Below, in pieces: positions 20,101 to 30,017 of a DNA stretch of 64,000 bases (positions within the stretch are counted from its first letter, which is position 1; each line of letters begins with the position of its first letter). This stretch comes from Harmothoe impar (Eukaryota; Annelida; Polychaeta; Phyllodocida; Polynoidae). The notes under the pieces are model-generated. The model saw only the letters and a list, made by a program, of their open reading frames with translations. It made no database searches and was not told where the DNA came from. Made by a program: the position numbers and the translations under genes. The stretch lies in NCBI GenBank assembly GCA_947462335.1, contig OX381708.1, positions 3,162,001 through 3,226,000 of the forward strand. The letters run 5' to 3'.

Positions 20101-21459
20101 ATTGGACAATGATAGCCAGCAATTACACAGGGTCCGTTTGGGGCTGTTTGACCAGGGGTAGCACAGTACTGGCCGGGTGGGCACGGCTGGCAGTTCACAG
20201 AACCACCCTTAACCCACGAGGGCTGGAAGGTACCACTTGGGCAGTCAGTACATCCAGCATGTCAGTACTGTCCAGGTGGACAAGTCTCAACATCTGAAAT
20301 GAATAAATAGTTCAACGTCTTAATAACTTCCAAGCAAATGTTTGTTTTTAATTTCTTTAATGTGTACTTCCATTTAATAGGGATGTGGCCTGTTCCATTT
20401 ATAGAACTGGTTACCAAGTTGCAATCAAGTACCATAACAACTTATTTTGATTTGAATATGAGGACCAGATATAATTTACCTGAATAGACAATCAGAAGGC
20501 TGAAGAACACTTTTGCAGAAGGTACTAAGAATCAGGTGGTCTCAACCACATAATTATAACATAATGATTGTACAAAAACAAAAGAAAAAAGTTGACTTGT
20601 CTGTAGGTCTGGTGGACGCAAATACGCCTTGTAGCCGGAAATAATATTTTCCACCTCGTTTAATATCAGTCACATATATATATATACATTTAAATATACT
20701 CACAAGCTGTACTGCAGTGATAACTAGACCAACTGCCAGGTGGGGATCTCTTTCCTACTGGACAAGGCGTTGGTGCACCACTTCGCTCCTTACAGTAGAA
20801 GTTTGGCGGACACACTAGACGTATGTCCCTAGTGCTACCCGCCGGACAGTAGTACGCTTTGCTGCAGTATCTCCGTGAATATGTGAGACCAGACCCGAGG
20901 CAGAAAAACCCAGGTCTACACGGCTTGCATACATTGCGACCGTTCTCAGTGGACTGGACTGTACCCCAAGGGCATGGCAACCAGTTAGTGCCATTGAAAT
21001 ATGATCCAGAGTGATTTCCCTCAACTGTGAAGAGCAGACAGGAGAATCATCAATTCTGAGCTGTGAAATACCTTGTAAACTAAGGGTTGTTTTAAGAATA
21101 CCAAACAGCAACAAACACTATAAGTCATGGCATAACACATCACAAAGGATTGCATATTATTGTTTATAGCTGCTTCATTGATTAAATCCAATATAGGTGT
21201 GGAAACTGATGAAACAGTCTCTGAAATTCTTCAGGATAAATATACATAACATACCAATGTTTCATCAACTCAATCATACAAATCAGAGGATGTACATTCT
21301 ACTGCAGATTGTAGGTATTCATCAGGGCCTACACATAGGCCTTAGTTGATGTAGTGCAAAGTAAATTCCTCACAAGTAAACTTTCTGAGCAAATGCAATC
21401 TGGGACTTACCCAATGTCAGGCTTGCTAGAAGCAGTGCCCACAGTACCACTTGTGCCAT
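16775..21459 (-). CDS. Gene 1: secreted cysteine-rich GCC2/GCC3-repeat protein (seven exons, exon 3 damaged)
   Basis: Minus-strand exons are 21411-21459, 20704-21024, 19966-20293, 19161-19490, 18384-18716, 17688-17999 and 16775-17106. Exon 1 is a signal peptide (MAQVVLWALLLASLTL). Each later exon encodes one module of about 104-111 residues with CPPGxY, CPAGxYC and GYYCP motifs, as in ephrin-receptor-like (GCC2/GCC3) cysteine-rich repeats of extracellular proteins. All introns are GT/AG and phase 1, so modules can be gained, lost or skipped without changing frame. Exon 3 carries a stop and a one-base insertion. The protein would be secreted; its ligand and role are unknown. Gene 2 is a paralogue of identical plan. 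Confidence 0.8.
17688..17999 (-). CDS. Gene 1 exon 6
   Basis: This 312-nt phase-1 exon has motifs VCTSGYYRSGMHCVPCPEG, GSYCSGLANTGY and GYYCPEGSNSST. Its length equals the sum of the two Polinton-split halves of gene 2 exon 6 (187 + 125), which supports both reconstructions. Confidence 0.8.
18384..18716 (-). CDS. Gene 1 exon 5
   Basis: This 333-nt exon has NCGPGTFTKRKSGCVDCPAG, CEEGKYCERPGLAAP and GYYCPIRST, and a donor GTAAGG. Gene 2 exon 5 (49037-49369) has the same length. Confidence 0.8.
19161..19490 (-). CDS. Gene 1 exon 4
   Basis: This 330-nt exon has PSPCPPGMYKNGSECAPCPV, CDPGSYCALANAAAV, GYYCPEG and GHYCPAGAGTPVKCPAG, and a donor GTAGGT. Gene 2 exon 4 (49741-50070) is 330 nt and close in sequence. 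Confidence 0.8.
19597..19704. repeat. Hairpin (small foldback) in gene 1 intron 3
   Basis: AGTAGTTATAGG at 19597 pairs with CCTATAACTACT at the right, and the arms GTGTACCAATCTGTA and ATACAGTGAAG have inverse partners around a loop near 19647. The stem is about 50 bp. It is most likely a small MITE; a structured RNA is possible but unsupported. Confidence 0.6.
19966..20293 (-). pseudogene. Gene 1 exon 3, decayed
   Basis: Splice sites are kept (acceptor TTTCAG, donor GTTGGC), but against the intact 330-nt exon 3 of gene 2 it has an in-frame TGA ten codons in (GQY followed by stop, near 20263), a net loss of one codon at that spot, and one extra base near 20060 in the YYCPANN region, giving 328 nt. 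If included, the protein ends early. If skipped, the remaining phase-1 exons stay in frame. Confidence 0.7.
20704..21024 (-). CDS. Gene 1 exon 2
   Basis: This 321-nt exon has VEGNHSGSYFNGTNWLPCPW, CKPCRPGFFCLGSGLTYS, YYCPAGSTRD and CPPNFYCKERSGAPTPCP, and a donor GTGAGT. It joins exon 1 in phase 1. Confidence 0.8.
21411..21459 (-). CDS. Gene 1 exon 1 (signal peptide)
   Basis: This 49-nt coding exon encodes a start Met and the hydrophobic stretch VVLWALLLASLTL, then a GTAAGT donor. The near-identical exon of gene 2 at 52473-52524 confirms the choice of start. Confidence 0.8.
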
Positions 21460-22628
21460 GCTTCAACACCTTATCAACACAAACAATATGTTATCCATCT
21501 AAGCAACATTAAGTTCATTATCAACGCTAACTGCAGCTGTCCATGTTCATATGATTGTAAGGTATAGCAATCAGGTGCCATGCAGGGAATTGTTAGCATT
21601 CTCAACACTGACGTGACTGATGCAGGTTCAACTCTAATTGGTAGCTCTAGAAACCTGCTTTTCACCTGTAATCAACCTTTATCAGGTTGAGGGCAGAACC
21701 ACTATGCTAGTATGCCTTAAATGAGCTGTACTTGTACTCACTACCTAGGGCGTACTAGTATAAGAGCCTGCCCACCAGGGTCAGTGTATCTAAGCATGTA
21801 TCTAAGATTTCTCTTATACTCCTGACATATTATGGTACCATTGGAAAGAGGACATTTCAATCTATACAGTAGCCAATTTACAAACTACAATGATTTGTAT
21901 TTATTCAGATATAATGCATTGAAGTTGCCACACTCATAAAACCCTCTCATAAAGACCCAGCAAAATCCATTTCCGAATTTTCTGTTAGATTTGCTGACAA
22001 AAATAAATATACAGAGTAGTAGCATAGACACTAATCTATCACTCTGCGTTTTGGTTTTATCTCCTAATGGAATGATAAGGTCACAAATGGAAGAAATCAT
22101 GAGAAAATATTGGATTCTTTCTCCAACCCATACCCTCAGTGTTGGTATAGATACTACCCATTGTTCTGTGATTACAGATAAGATACCACAAAAGTGGTAC
22201 GTACCAACAAGCCCTTCCAGTCCCCTACCTGTTTACAATAATGAATATGCTAAATTTTAGTTTGATTTAAGAGTATGTCATAGTATTATGTCTATACTAT
22301 TGACCAATCAGAAGACAGCATTTGCTACTGTTACTGAACCCTTACTGAATAAACAGAGATGACTTGCACTTTCCAGTCCATTGTGTGTTTATTTCTGCAT
22401 GATATATTAGATTTTGAAACTCGTGATTAATTAGGCCTGTTATGATGGTAAATAAAGAAATTTGAACCTGTTTGATGTTCTCTTTCTCTTGGTCAGTGAG
22501 GTGTTTGTTTGGCGGCTGTGATTATCTGTGTATGTAGCTGTGGCCCTGCTGACCGTCTTACTGGGCAGCCTCAGAGACCCCTGTGTCCTGCTATCCACAG
22601 GCTTAAACTGATCAGCCTGCCTATACAC
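21460..22628. other. Intergenic sequence upstream of gene 1
   Basis: This should hold the gene 1 promoter and 5' UTR, but no convincing TATA box or coding frame was recognised. Frames up to 89 codons at 21885-22260 have no support. Confidence 0.35.
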
Positions 22629-23010
22629 TGTAGGGGCTGGGGTTAATTATATGGCGAGCTCTGTTGCGAACTCTGTCTGAACCCTTCAGCCCAACAGTAG
22701 GTGGCAGCACCTGCTCCGGGCTTGGGGTATGGATAGAGGTCGCTATAGGCTTCCGGTCTGCGCGTGCGTGCACAGGCTGGCTGCCTATATATAGCCAGCA
22801 TCCAATGGAACTCGTCGGTTCCTTTGTACCTAAGCCAGGGCAAAGACCCCCGTGATCATATTGGCTACAAGCCTACTGACCCGCTCCGAACTCTATAGGG
22901 AGTTCGCACTGATATAGCTACGCCTGTCTAGGTTACTCTGAATAAACCTTAGATTCGCAACCTGTACACTTGATCCAAACTGTGTCAGCCTTGCTCTTTA
23001 CTTAATAACA
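22629..23010 (+). mobile_element. LTR-like sequence
   Basis: It starts TGTAGGGGCTGGGG, resembling the solo LTR at 15630, has a TATA box (CTATATATAG near 22785) and AATAAA near 22943 in LTR-like order, and ends near TAATAACA. The right end lacks a matching CCCCTACA and no target duplication was found, so the boundaries are uncertain. Confidence 0.35.
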
Positions 23011-23056
23011 TTACCAATATTATAGGGAACAAAGTCCCTGTACAACTGTATATACC

Positions 23057-23244
23057 ACAAGGTATGACACAGCTAGACGCCCATCATCTTTATACCCTAG
23101 ATGGCCCTAATGTACCATGTATTTTGGCATAGACTGGTGGCACCATCTGATGTCTAAAGATGATGGTGGACTAAGCAGTTTACATATTACTAGCTAGATG
23201 GTGCTACCCTGCATGGCCAAACGCAGGACGGTGTCATACCTTGT
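23057..23244. mobile_element. MITE with ACAAGGTATGACAC TIRs
   Basis: A 14-bp perfect terminal inverted repeat (23057-23070 and 23231-23244), possibly extending further into TATATA, encloses about 160 bp with further internal ATCATCTTTA pairing. A related right-hand portion recurs at about 24538-24657. Confidence 0.6.
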
Positions 23245-23475
23245 CCTATATACAGTCATCTACTCCCAGCATAAGGGTGCTATTTAGTTTAAGCCTGTGC
23301 TACTATCTGTCCTGCTATCTGTCCTGCTATCTGTCCCACTTAATGGATACAATTGGCTGAAGGGTGGATCTTATTTACAGAGGGGGAAAATCTAGGTCAT
23401 AATAAGTGACATTATCTGATTACAAACAATCCACCTTGTTTCGTGTATTGACTGAGTTTTTGGAACTATCACTGT
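23125..23475 (+). repeat. Duplicated repeat block, copy 1
   Basis: It is largely repeated at 24538-24985 (GACTGGTGGCACCATCT, ATCTACTCCCAGCATAAGGG, CCTGCTATCTGTCC units). The copy at 24538 has about 90 bp more near 24658-24745. The sequence TTCTTGGAATCAATT after each copy (23940 and 25040) is also shared. Confidence 0.65.
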
Positions 23476-23658
23476 CCTAACATGATGGTGCGACGGGCCC
23501 TTCTACCGGGTACCAGCAGAGACTTCTTGTGACGTCACGGCCCGCCATTACGCAACCACTCCTGGTGAAGGCGAGCTATCGATAAGACCTTGAATATTTT
23601 TTCTTTGGGGTGGATCCCCGTTAATAGCAGAATTATAGGCTGATCGTATCATGGTAGT

Positions 23659-24039
23659 GTGCTGGAAGTGCGCAGCAGATCACGAGGCTCCAATTGGATG
23701 AAATTGTACATGCCAAGTGAAAGACGCTCGGGCTCAGAGACTTCTCCAAAGAGCAACATTGCATCAACCTCAGCAACTGGGCTCCAGAAAGCCCAGGGCA
23801 GAAAGTTACGTCTGAAAGCACAGATCGCGGCCCTGAAGGCTCAAAATGAGAACTTAGAAGGGCAAGGTCAGCCGGGCGGCCCAAAGGGGCCTGACGTCGG
23901 CCAGAACCTAGGCTCTGCTCCACAAGATTCAGACCTTTGTTCTTGGAATCAATTGCCCCAATGTGCCACCATATGGGAACTGCTGGTCCCACTCCTAAAC
24001 ACATTCATTATAGTGTGTAGTAACTCTAGTTTACACTGA
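23659..24039 (+). CDS. Hypothetical 126-codon frame, possibly a retroelement fragment
   Basis: I do not recognise it. The translation has a short coiled-coil-like heptad (KLRLKAQIAALKAQNENLEG, residues 49-68) and a proline/glycine stretch. Its 3' half overlaps repeat DNA that also occurs near 25030-25090. A decayed transposon frame is more likely than a host gene. Confidence 0.2.
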   Translation: MLEVRSRSRGSNWMKLYMPSERRSGSETSPKSNIASTSATGLQKAQGRKLRLKAQIAALKAQNENLEGQGQPGGPKGPDVGQNLGSAPQDSDLCSWNQLPQCATIWELLVPLLNTFIIVCSNSSLH

Positions 24040-24129
24040 GGAGGTATCAGCAAGGCTACACTATGTGTAGAGAGATGGTAATTACACACATACTCAGAAA
24101 AGTCAGCGTCATTGTCGCTAGAACCACCA

Positions 24130-24530
24130 GTTTACTTTCATAACCTGCACAGGTGTGAGGAAACCAGTGAATTTCATAGGGTGTGCGGTTGTTGGGTGGT
24201 CGGACGTAAGAAGAGTTTACTTTCATAACCTGCTCAGGCGTTGGGTCATTGGGTGTGAGGAAATCTTGACTTCCATAAGGTGCGCGGTCGTTGGGTAAAT
24301 GGATGTGAGAACAGTTCACATTCATAACATGTGCAGGCGTTGGGTATTTGTACGTAAGAACACTTGACTTTCATAACATGTGCGGGCGTTGGGTATTTGT
24401 ACGCAAGAAAACTTCGCTTTCATAACCTGTTTATTTTCATAACTTGCCCGACCGTTGGGTAGTTGCACGCCAGAGCACTTCACTTTCATAACCTGTCTGG
24501 GTGTTGGGTAGTTGCATGTGTGAGAGGATC
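24130..24530 (+). repeat. About 50-60-bp tandem repeat
   Basis: Six to seven degenerate units contain TTTCATAACCTG, then CAGGCGTTGGGT and TTGTACGTAAGA. No gene is seen. Confidence 0.65.
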
Positions 24531-24537
24531 GGGTGTT

Positions 24538-25090
24538 GGCTAGACTGGTGGCACCATCTAAAGTCTTAAGATGATGGTGGACTAAGGAGTTAACATATTA
24601 CTAGCTAGATGGTGCTACCCTGTATGGCCAAACCCAGGACGGTGTCATACCTTGTGCTTTAACCCCTTCACCACTGGGTTTCTGGTAACTCAATGCAATT
24701 TTGTGCAATATCCTGGCTTACAGCGGGGAAAGGGATATATATACAGTCATCTACTCCCAGCATAAGGGTGCTATTTAGTTTAATCCTGTGCTACTATCTG
24801 TCCTGCTATCTGTCCTGCTATCTGTCCCACTTAATGGATACAATTGGCTGAAGGGTGGATCTTATTTACAGAGGGGGGAAATATAGGTTATAATAAGTGA
24901 CATTATCTGATTAGAAACAATCCACCTTGTTCCGTGTATTGACTGTGTTTTCGGAACTATTGCTGTCCTAACATGAACTGCTTTACCTCCACCCCACCAA
25001 GGGGGGATGGTTGGAACTATAGCCTCATTGAGAGCTTTATTCTTGGAATCAATTCCCCCAATGTGCCACCATATGTTAACTGCTGGTCCC
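24538..25090 (+). repeat. Duplicated repeat block, copy 2
   Basis: Partner of 23125-23475 plus the later shared AATCAATT...GTGCCACCATATG segment. It holds an additional piece near 24724 with GGGGAAAGGGATAT, like the terminus of the element at 3838. Confidence 0.6.
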
Positions 25091-25890
25091 TCTCCTAAAT
25101 TACCCCCCCCCCCATCCAGACCCCCACAACTCTGATAGACAATGAGAACTAGGTAGTGTGGAGGTCTTGGAAACCCTAGGTGTTCCCTTGAGGGGAGCAC
25201 CTGAAGACCAAGACCTGGCAAGGGAAATCTGGGGACAGGAACTGATTGGGACTGCTAGGCAGCTTATATAGTGGGTTGCTCAGCGATAGCGCCACCTATG
25301 GATCCAGGCCAGGTTAGTCCGGGCCAGACACATAGCTCCCAGGAAAGGTGTTATCCGGGCTGATCATAAGATCTCCCTGGGAAGGACTTCTCCATACCTT
25401 AAAAAGGAACCATCTGAGCCGAGCATGAGTCTGGGCTGGGTGGAAACTTTGTTCCCATGAAGGATAGTCTAATGGTGTAGTTTTACATCACCACAATTGT
25501 TTATAAGTGGTATATGGGGCTATGTTACCCTCTTAAGGTTAAATCCTAGTACCTCGAAATCGTATATAAACCCCTTGAGACTTTTCGTGCATCATTTACA
25601 ACATATAATCAATGCTCAACCCCAATATGAAAGTGATTGACCAAGCCATATTGATACTGCAGCCTTCCACAGAATGGGGATCTCTACATTGAAAATGAAT
25701 AATGCTTTTTTTCATCTGAAGTCATAGGTTAGGGACATGTCCATAATGTATATCAAAATATCAGAGTAGGTTATCATTATAATTTCTGTGATAACTTAAT
25801 AGAATATTGAATAGCCAATATATCATCCAAATGGAACCTTCTAAATTATAGTCATGATCCATGACTATCTCATCAGTAGACCATGCTGAC
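25091..25890. other. Unassigned intergenic sequence
   Basis: Poly-C near 25107; otherwise nothing recognised. Confidence 0.35.
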
Positions 25891-25894
25891 ACTT

Positions 25895-26050
25895 GCCTGG
25901 TTAGCTCAGTCAGTAGAGTGCCTGCCTCTAAATCTGAGGGTCGAGGGTTCGAGGCTCTCTTGGGGAAATTAACTGATTTTTTTTCAAAAATTAGCTCTGA
26001 ACCAACTCGGACCAGTGGGAGTTTCGAAAGATTCTGAGAATGACCGCCAG
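25895..26050 (+). repeat. tRNA-derived SINE-like sequence
   Basis: Positions 25895-25966 look like a tRNA: TAGCTCAGTCAG matches an RNA polymerase III A box and GGTTCGAGGCT a B box. The acceptor and anticodon stems do not pair well, and a non-tRNA body follows, so it is a SINE head or tRNA pseudogene rather than a functional tRNA. Confidence 0.55.
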
Positions 26051-26586
26051 GTGGGTTTAGTGAGTTTTAAAAAATTTTGAACATCTCCACAGGGTCCCGC
26101 CACCAGTTTGTCAGAATTATCCTTAATGGAAAGGTGTTCAATGCCAATGAAATATGATCATGTCCATTGTCATTTTCATGATTTACAGTAATCCATTTAT
26201 TCATAGTGAGTAATCAATGAATGAATGAACTGATAGATAGATCAAGGTTTGCAGTTACTCAAGACTTTTAATTTTTAGTCATCACAATAGTATTTTGCAC
26301 CATCAATTATTTTGAGGTTATCAACATTCAGCAGACCATATAGGATTGTTCTTATTCTTTTGTCATTTTTTTCCAGAATGAAAGATACAGTTCTGTATGC
26401 ATTATTGGTCGCAGTCAAGGCTCACAATGAGTGTTTGCCATGCAAACTGTTGTATAATGTTATTTTAAGGTCACATAAATCTACATGATTTAAACATGTA
26501 ACTATGATTCATTAGAAGTAACCCATGCTTTCACTGAGGGCTAATTAGCCCTTCATTAAGATCTGGCTCTGATGGGGCAGTTAACA
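26051..26586. other. Intergenic sequence downstream of gene 2
   Basis: No coding feature is seen. It would include the gene 2 3' UTR; the block at about 26505-26590 resembles the sequence just after gene 1's stop (16700-16775), for example GATTCATTAGAAGTAAC. Confidence 0.4.
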
Positions 26587-26900
26587 TCAGCAGGAGGAGG
26601 AGCCTGGAGGCGTCTGTTTGTCTGCAGGGCATGGTGTAGGTGCACCGCTGGCTGCCCGACAGAAGTGGTCGGCAGGACAGATGAGGGATGTGGACAGTGT
26701 GCTGCCGGGGGGACAGAAGTAGCCCGCTGTACAGGCCCCTGTAGGGTTAGCAGCTCCTTTCCTCCTACAGTAGGAGCCTGCAGGACATATCAGACACGAG
26801 TCAGCCCCCGAGCGGTCCACAACAGGCTTGTAGTACCCGTCAGGACAATCATGACAACCGTAACCACTGGAATACTGTCCCTTGGAGCAAAGACTGGGTT
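26587..26900 (-). CDS. Gene 2 exon 7 (terminal coding exon)
   Basis: The acceptor TTGCAG is followed by NPSLCSKGQYSSGYGCHDCP, CLICPAGSYCRRKGAANPTG, GYFCPPGSTLS and CPADHFCRAASGAPTPCP, then TGA. It lies on the far side of the 21-kb insertion from the rest of the gene. Confidence 0.75.
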
Positions 26901-27196
26901 CTGCAATCCATTAAGATTACATTAGCATTGAGGTACAGTGGCATTAACCACAATCAGCAGTACTATTTTTGAGTGAGGCGAAAAAAACATTTTTCTTTTT
27001 TTACATGAAAGTACTAGCCAGCCTCTCCTAAGACCCTCAAATTGACCAAAAAATGGGAAAAATACAGAAATTCTTCAAAATTGCTTAAAAAAAGTAATGC
27101 GTAAATACAACCTAAAATAACATAAATGTATATAACTAGTTGTTAGCTTGAGTGTTTCTATAATTGTATGAAGGAGAGAAAGTTAAATATTCTTAC

Positions 27197-27321
27197 TTCT
27201 ATTGTGGCAGTCTAATACTGATGTTGATCCAGCATATGAGTACCCAGGACAGCGTCTTGCAGAACCTCCAGGGCAGTAGCGGTTCTCAGGACAGAGGAAG
27301 GCTGTGGAGGAGTTACTCCCT
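27197..27321 (-). CDS. Gene 2 exon 6, 3' portion
   Basis: This 125-nt remnant keeps the GTAAG donor and matches the second half of gene 1 exon 6 (GGAGGAGTTACT, TTCTCAGGACAGAGGAAGGC on the plus strand). It ends in one copy of the CTCCCT target duplication. Confidence 0.8.
27316..27321. repeat. Polinton target-site duplication, left (CTCCCT)
   Basis: It is repeated at 48590-48595. The joined host exon would have 312 nt, exactly the length of the paralogous exon. Confidence 0.9.
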
Positions 27322-27713
27322 AGTAGTATAGTATGTATCGGAACGGGACTATAGTTAACTACTGTTTATTACTCAATCGACATGCAGCCAATCAGAGGCC
27401 TCCATTTGGTCATGTGACCCGTTGCCATGGTAACGTGACCTACTTAGGGCTCTCAGCCAATCAGAAGCCAGCATTCTGGGTGACCTACTGACCTACTTAG
27501 AAGCTCTCAGCCAATCAGAGGCCGGCATTCTGGTAACCATGGTAACGTGACCTGCTTACGTCACGTGACCTACTTAGGCTCAGCCAATCAGAAGCCGGCA
27601 TTCTGGTAACTAGGGTAACGTGACCTACTTAGGGTTTGTTTGTAAACAACACCACGTGGCTCTCTTGTTTGTAAACAACACCACGTGACACGTGACTGTT
27701 TGTAAACAAACAA
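27322..27713 (+). repeat. Polinton terminal inverted repeat, left
   Basis: It starts AGTAGTATAGTATGTATCGG. It contains CCAAT boxes (AGCCAATCAGA), CACGTG boxes and TGTTTGTAAACAA palindromes, and pairs with 48198-48589 with about two mismatches. Confidence 0.9.
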
Positions 27714-27829
27714 CTTATATATAGAAAATAAACACAACAAGTTCCATGTTATGTTAAAATTATATTTTCAAAAAAAAAGCACATCTGTTACAGCGTCTAT
27801 GTGTAACTACGCGCGTTCTCATTCAAACA

Positions 27830-28465
27830 CTATAACACTATCATACCGTAGCAGCAGCAGGTAGGACTGGAAGAAAAGCAAGCGCACGAGCAGAAGCGAC
27901 GACACCAGTTGCACCATCCGGCCGTCGCGTTGGTAGCCCTACTACTCGTCGCGCGTTCAACTGGAGGTTTAAGAGTGACAAATGACGATTCTTTGTCGAC
28001 GCGACTGCTAACATCAGCATCGGCAGCAGCATCGGCAGCATCGGCAGCAGCATCGGCAGCAGCGGCAGCAGCCTCGGCAGCAGCGGTAGCAGCAGTAGCA
28101 GCAGCTGTAGCAGCAGTAGCGTGAGCATTAGCAACAACAGCAGCAGCGACAGTAGCAAGGGCGGCAGAGCGGGCACTAGCAGCGTTATCAGCGGCGTCAT
28201 CGGCAGCCGCAACAGCATCAGCAGCAGCAGCGTCGGCATCAGTGGCATGAGTAGCTGCATCGGCGGCAGCAACAGCAGCAGTCACAGCCGCAGCGGCAAC
28301 AACAACAACGTCATCACAACCAGCGTCACTAACAGCCGCAGTAAATGCAGCAGTAGCACGCTGAGCAGCACTAGCAGCAGCAGTAGCAGAGGCTACAGCA
28401 TCAGCTTCACATTCGCGCGCCGCTTCGTCATTCCGCTTCATGTCACGGTAGCAACTTTCCATCAT
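27830..28465 (-). CDS. Alanine-rich protein with cysteine-rich tail (Polinton leftward gene)
   Basis: This 211-codon frame begins MMESCYRDMKRNDEAAREC, continues as about 120 residues of mainly Ala with Asp/Thr/Val from imperfect GCN repeats, and ends with a cysteine-rich tail (WCNWCRRFCSCACF then SPTCCCYG). The ATG pair at 28460-28465 is chosen because the upstream extension has only a GTG and a (TAG)n-derived leucine run. A TATA box on the same strand (28591-28599) supports transcription toward the left end. I do not recognise the protein. A repeat-driven fortuitous frame is the alternative. Confidence 0.4.
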   Translation of the reverse strand: MMESCYRDMKRNDEAARECEADAVASATAAASAAQRATAAFTAAVSDAGCDDVVVVAAAAVTAAVAAADAATHATDADAAAADAVAAADDAADNAASARSAALATVAAAVVANAHATAATAAATAATAAAEAAAAAADAAADAADAAADADVSSRVDKESSFVTLKPPVERATSSRATNATAGWCNWCRRFCSCACFSSSPTCCCYGMIVL

Positions 28466-28492
28466 GGGGATCTGCAAATTGAGGCGCGGTGC

Positions 28493-28500
<8 letters not shown>

Positions 28501-28549
<49 letters not shown>

Positions 28550-28550
28550 C
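28501..28550 (+). repeat. (TAG)n microsatellite
   Basis: About 16 GTA/TAG trinucleotide units lie between the Ala-rich gene and its presumed promoter. Confidence 0.85.
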
Positions 28551-28579
28551 GTGAACGATGATGACGATGCCGAATACGG

Positions 28580-28604
28580 TTTCACTCCCCCTTATATACC
28601 CTTA
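28580..28604 (-). promoter_or_regulatory. TATA promoter of the leftward Ala-rich gene
   Basis: The minus strand reads GGGTATATAAGG, then GAGTGAAACCG. It closely resembles the site before the 288-residue gene in the palindromes (8530-8550). Confidence 0.5.
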
Positions 28605-28679
28605 CTCCCCCCTTTTTTTTCAAGCCACCGGCCAGCTGCCCCCTCACGGCAGGTCTTTAGATCAGCCTTAAGTCGCTTA

Positions 28680-29095
28680 CTACGCGGCTCATCATCCCTC
28701 TAATCGCATTTTCCAGCCGCCGGCCGGCTGACTGCTGACGACAGGAGAGGGTGATTTGTTTTTCTTTAGATTTAAGCCGCTTACCACACGCACACCCTCT
28801 AGTCACAGACAGAGTGACAGAAAGGGAGGGGGTCGCTTTGTTCACGCTACATGTAGTTGTTTTTCTATACACACGCTGAGCCCATGACCCGCTAATCCTT
28901 TATACAGGTAACACGCGTTCAACTAATTACTCTATTGTATGACAGTCGGTACACGGATTTAATTTTAAACCACCTTCCCATCTGGATCCATGTCTGGCGG
29001 GGTGGAAGGATCCAGCTGAAAAGCGTGATTAGGGCTTTTGTTTCTCTTATGATAGCAGCAGGTCAGCATGCGACAGCTGAAAATGTCAGACTCGC
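28680..29095 (-). repeat. Arm module of the palindromes, inverted inside the Polinton
   Basis: The reverse complement is very similar to 6710-7110 of element A (for example GGATCCTTCCACC, AGAGTGACAGAAAGGGAGGG, TTTATACAGGTAACAC). With the promoter and leftward gene it forms an inverted, shortened version of the arm's order: module, promoter, gene. Confidence 0.7.
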
Positions 29096-29100
29096 CGCTC

Positions 29101-29110
29101 CTATAAAAGA
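29101..29110 (+). promoter_or_regulatory. TATA box (CTATAAAAGA)
   Basis: CTATAAAAGACTGA lies about 225 bp before the ATG at 29328. ATAAAAAG followed by RC or GTC recurs before the ATPase (about 30211) and the major capsid gene (about 46083). Confidence 0.5.
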
Positions 29111-29327
29111 CTGAGATGCGTCTCTCTTTCCACACACCCTTCTACCATCGCCGCCGACACCGCCACCGCCGGCCAGCCGACCGCCGCCACCGCCTGCGGT
29201 CACCGCCATCACGCCAGCAGGGAATTTCGAGCTGAGTCTGCTTATTGCTTATTTTTTTTGTTTGAGCTTTTTGTTTTTTAAAAATTTTTATTTTCACTCA
29301 GTCTTTTTTGTTTCGGAGGAAAGAAAT

Positions 29328-29986
29328 ATGGCGCTGCAGAGGGCGCGAGTTTCTAAAAGACGGTCGCGCGAACAAAGTGCTCTCCTCAACTGCCCGGCTA
29401 TTTTTTTATCTCAAAGGAGAGAGCGTCACGTAGTTGAGGTTCACGCTTCTCTTGAAGCGTACCGAATTCTCGAGAAATGCAAAGCTGAGCGCCATCGTCG
29501 TTATACAAGAGCGGAAAAGGAAAACGTAGCGACATGGCCGAGAGCCGTCTTCTCAGAACAGCATTTACTCTACCATTGCATAACAGCCGCTCTCAGCGCC
29601 CCCACTCGTTGGGCGTTTCATGAAAAGAAAGAGCGCCGCTACTCTCCTCACCCTGCCTCCTCTTATAAAGTGAGAATAAGTGCTATGAAACGATTCGACA
29701 AGCCGATCGGTTTCTTGGGAGCGACTGCAGCTCCCACTCGGTGGGCGCGCGTTGTGGCCGACGTGAACACGGTCTCTAAACGTTTCGACGTCGTCACTTG
29801 TTATCCCGCATATTGCAACGCAGCCGAATTGAAGAAGATAGGGACGCACTATTTTAAACCATACGCTCCAATATGTATTTGTCACCGCCGCGCTCACACG
29901 CCTTATTGCTTTTTCGAGACGATCGTGTCACAACACAGAAATAGAAAAAAAAAGCGGCAAAGCGACGAGCTTTGCCTAAATGATCA

Positions 29987-30017
<31 letters not shown>

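Noticed and set aside
25895..25966. Functional tRNA gene
   Set aside because: A and B boxes are good but acceptor and anticodon stems do not pair, and a repeat body follows; treated as a SINE head.
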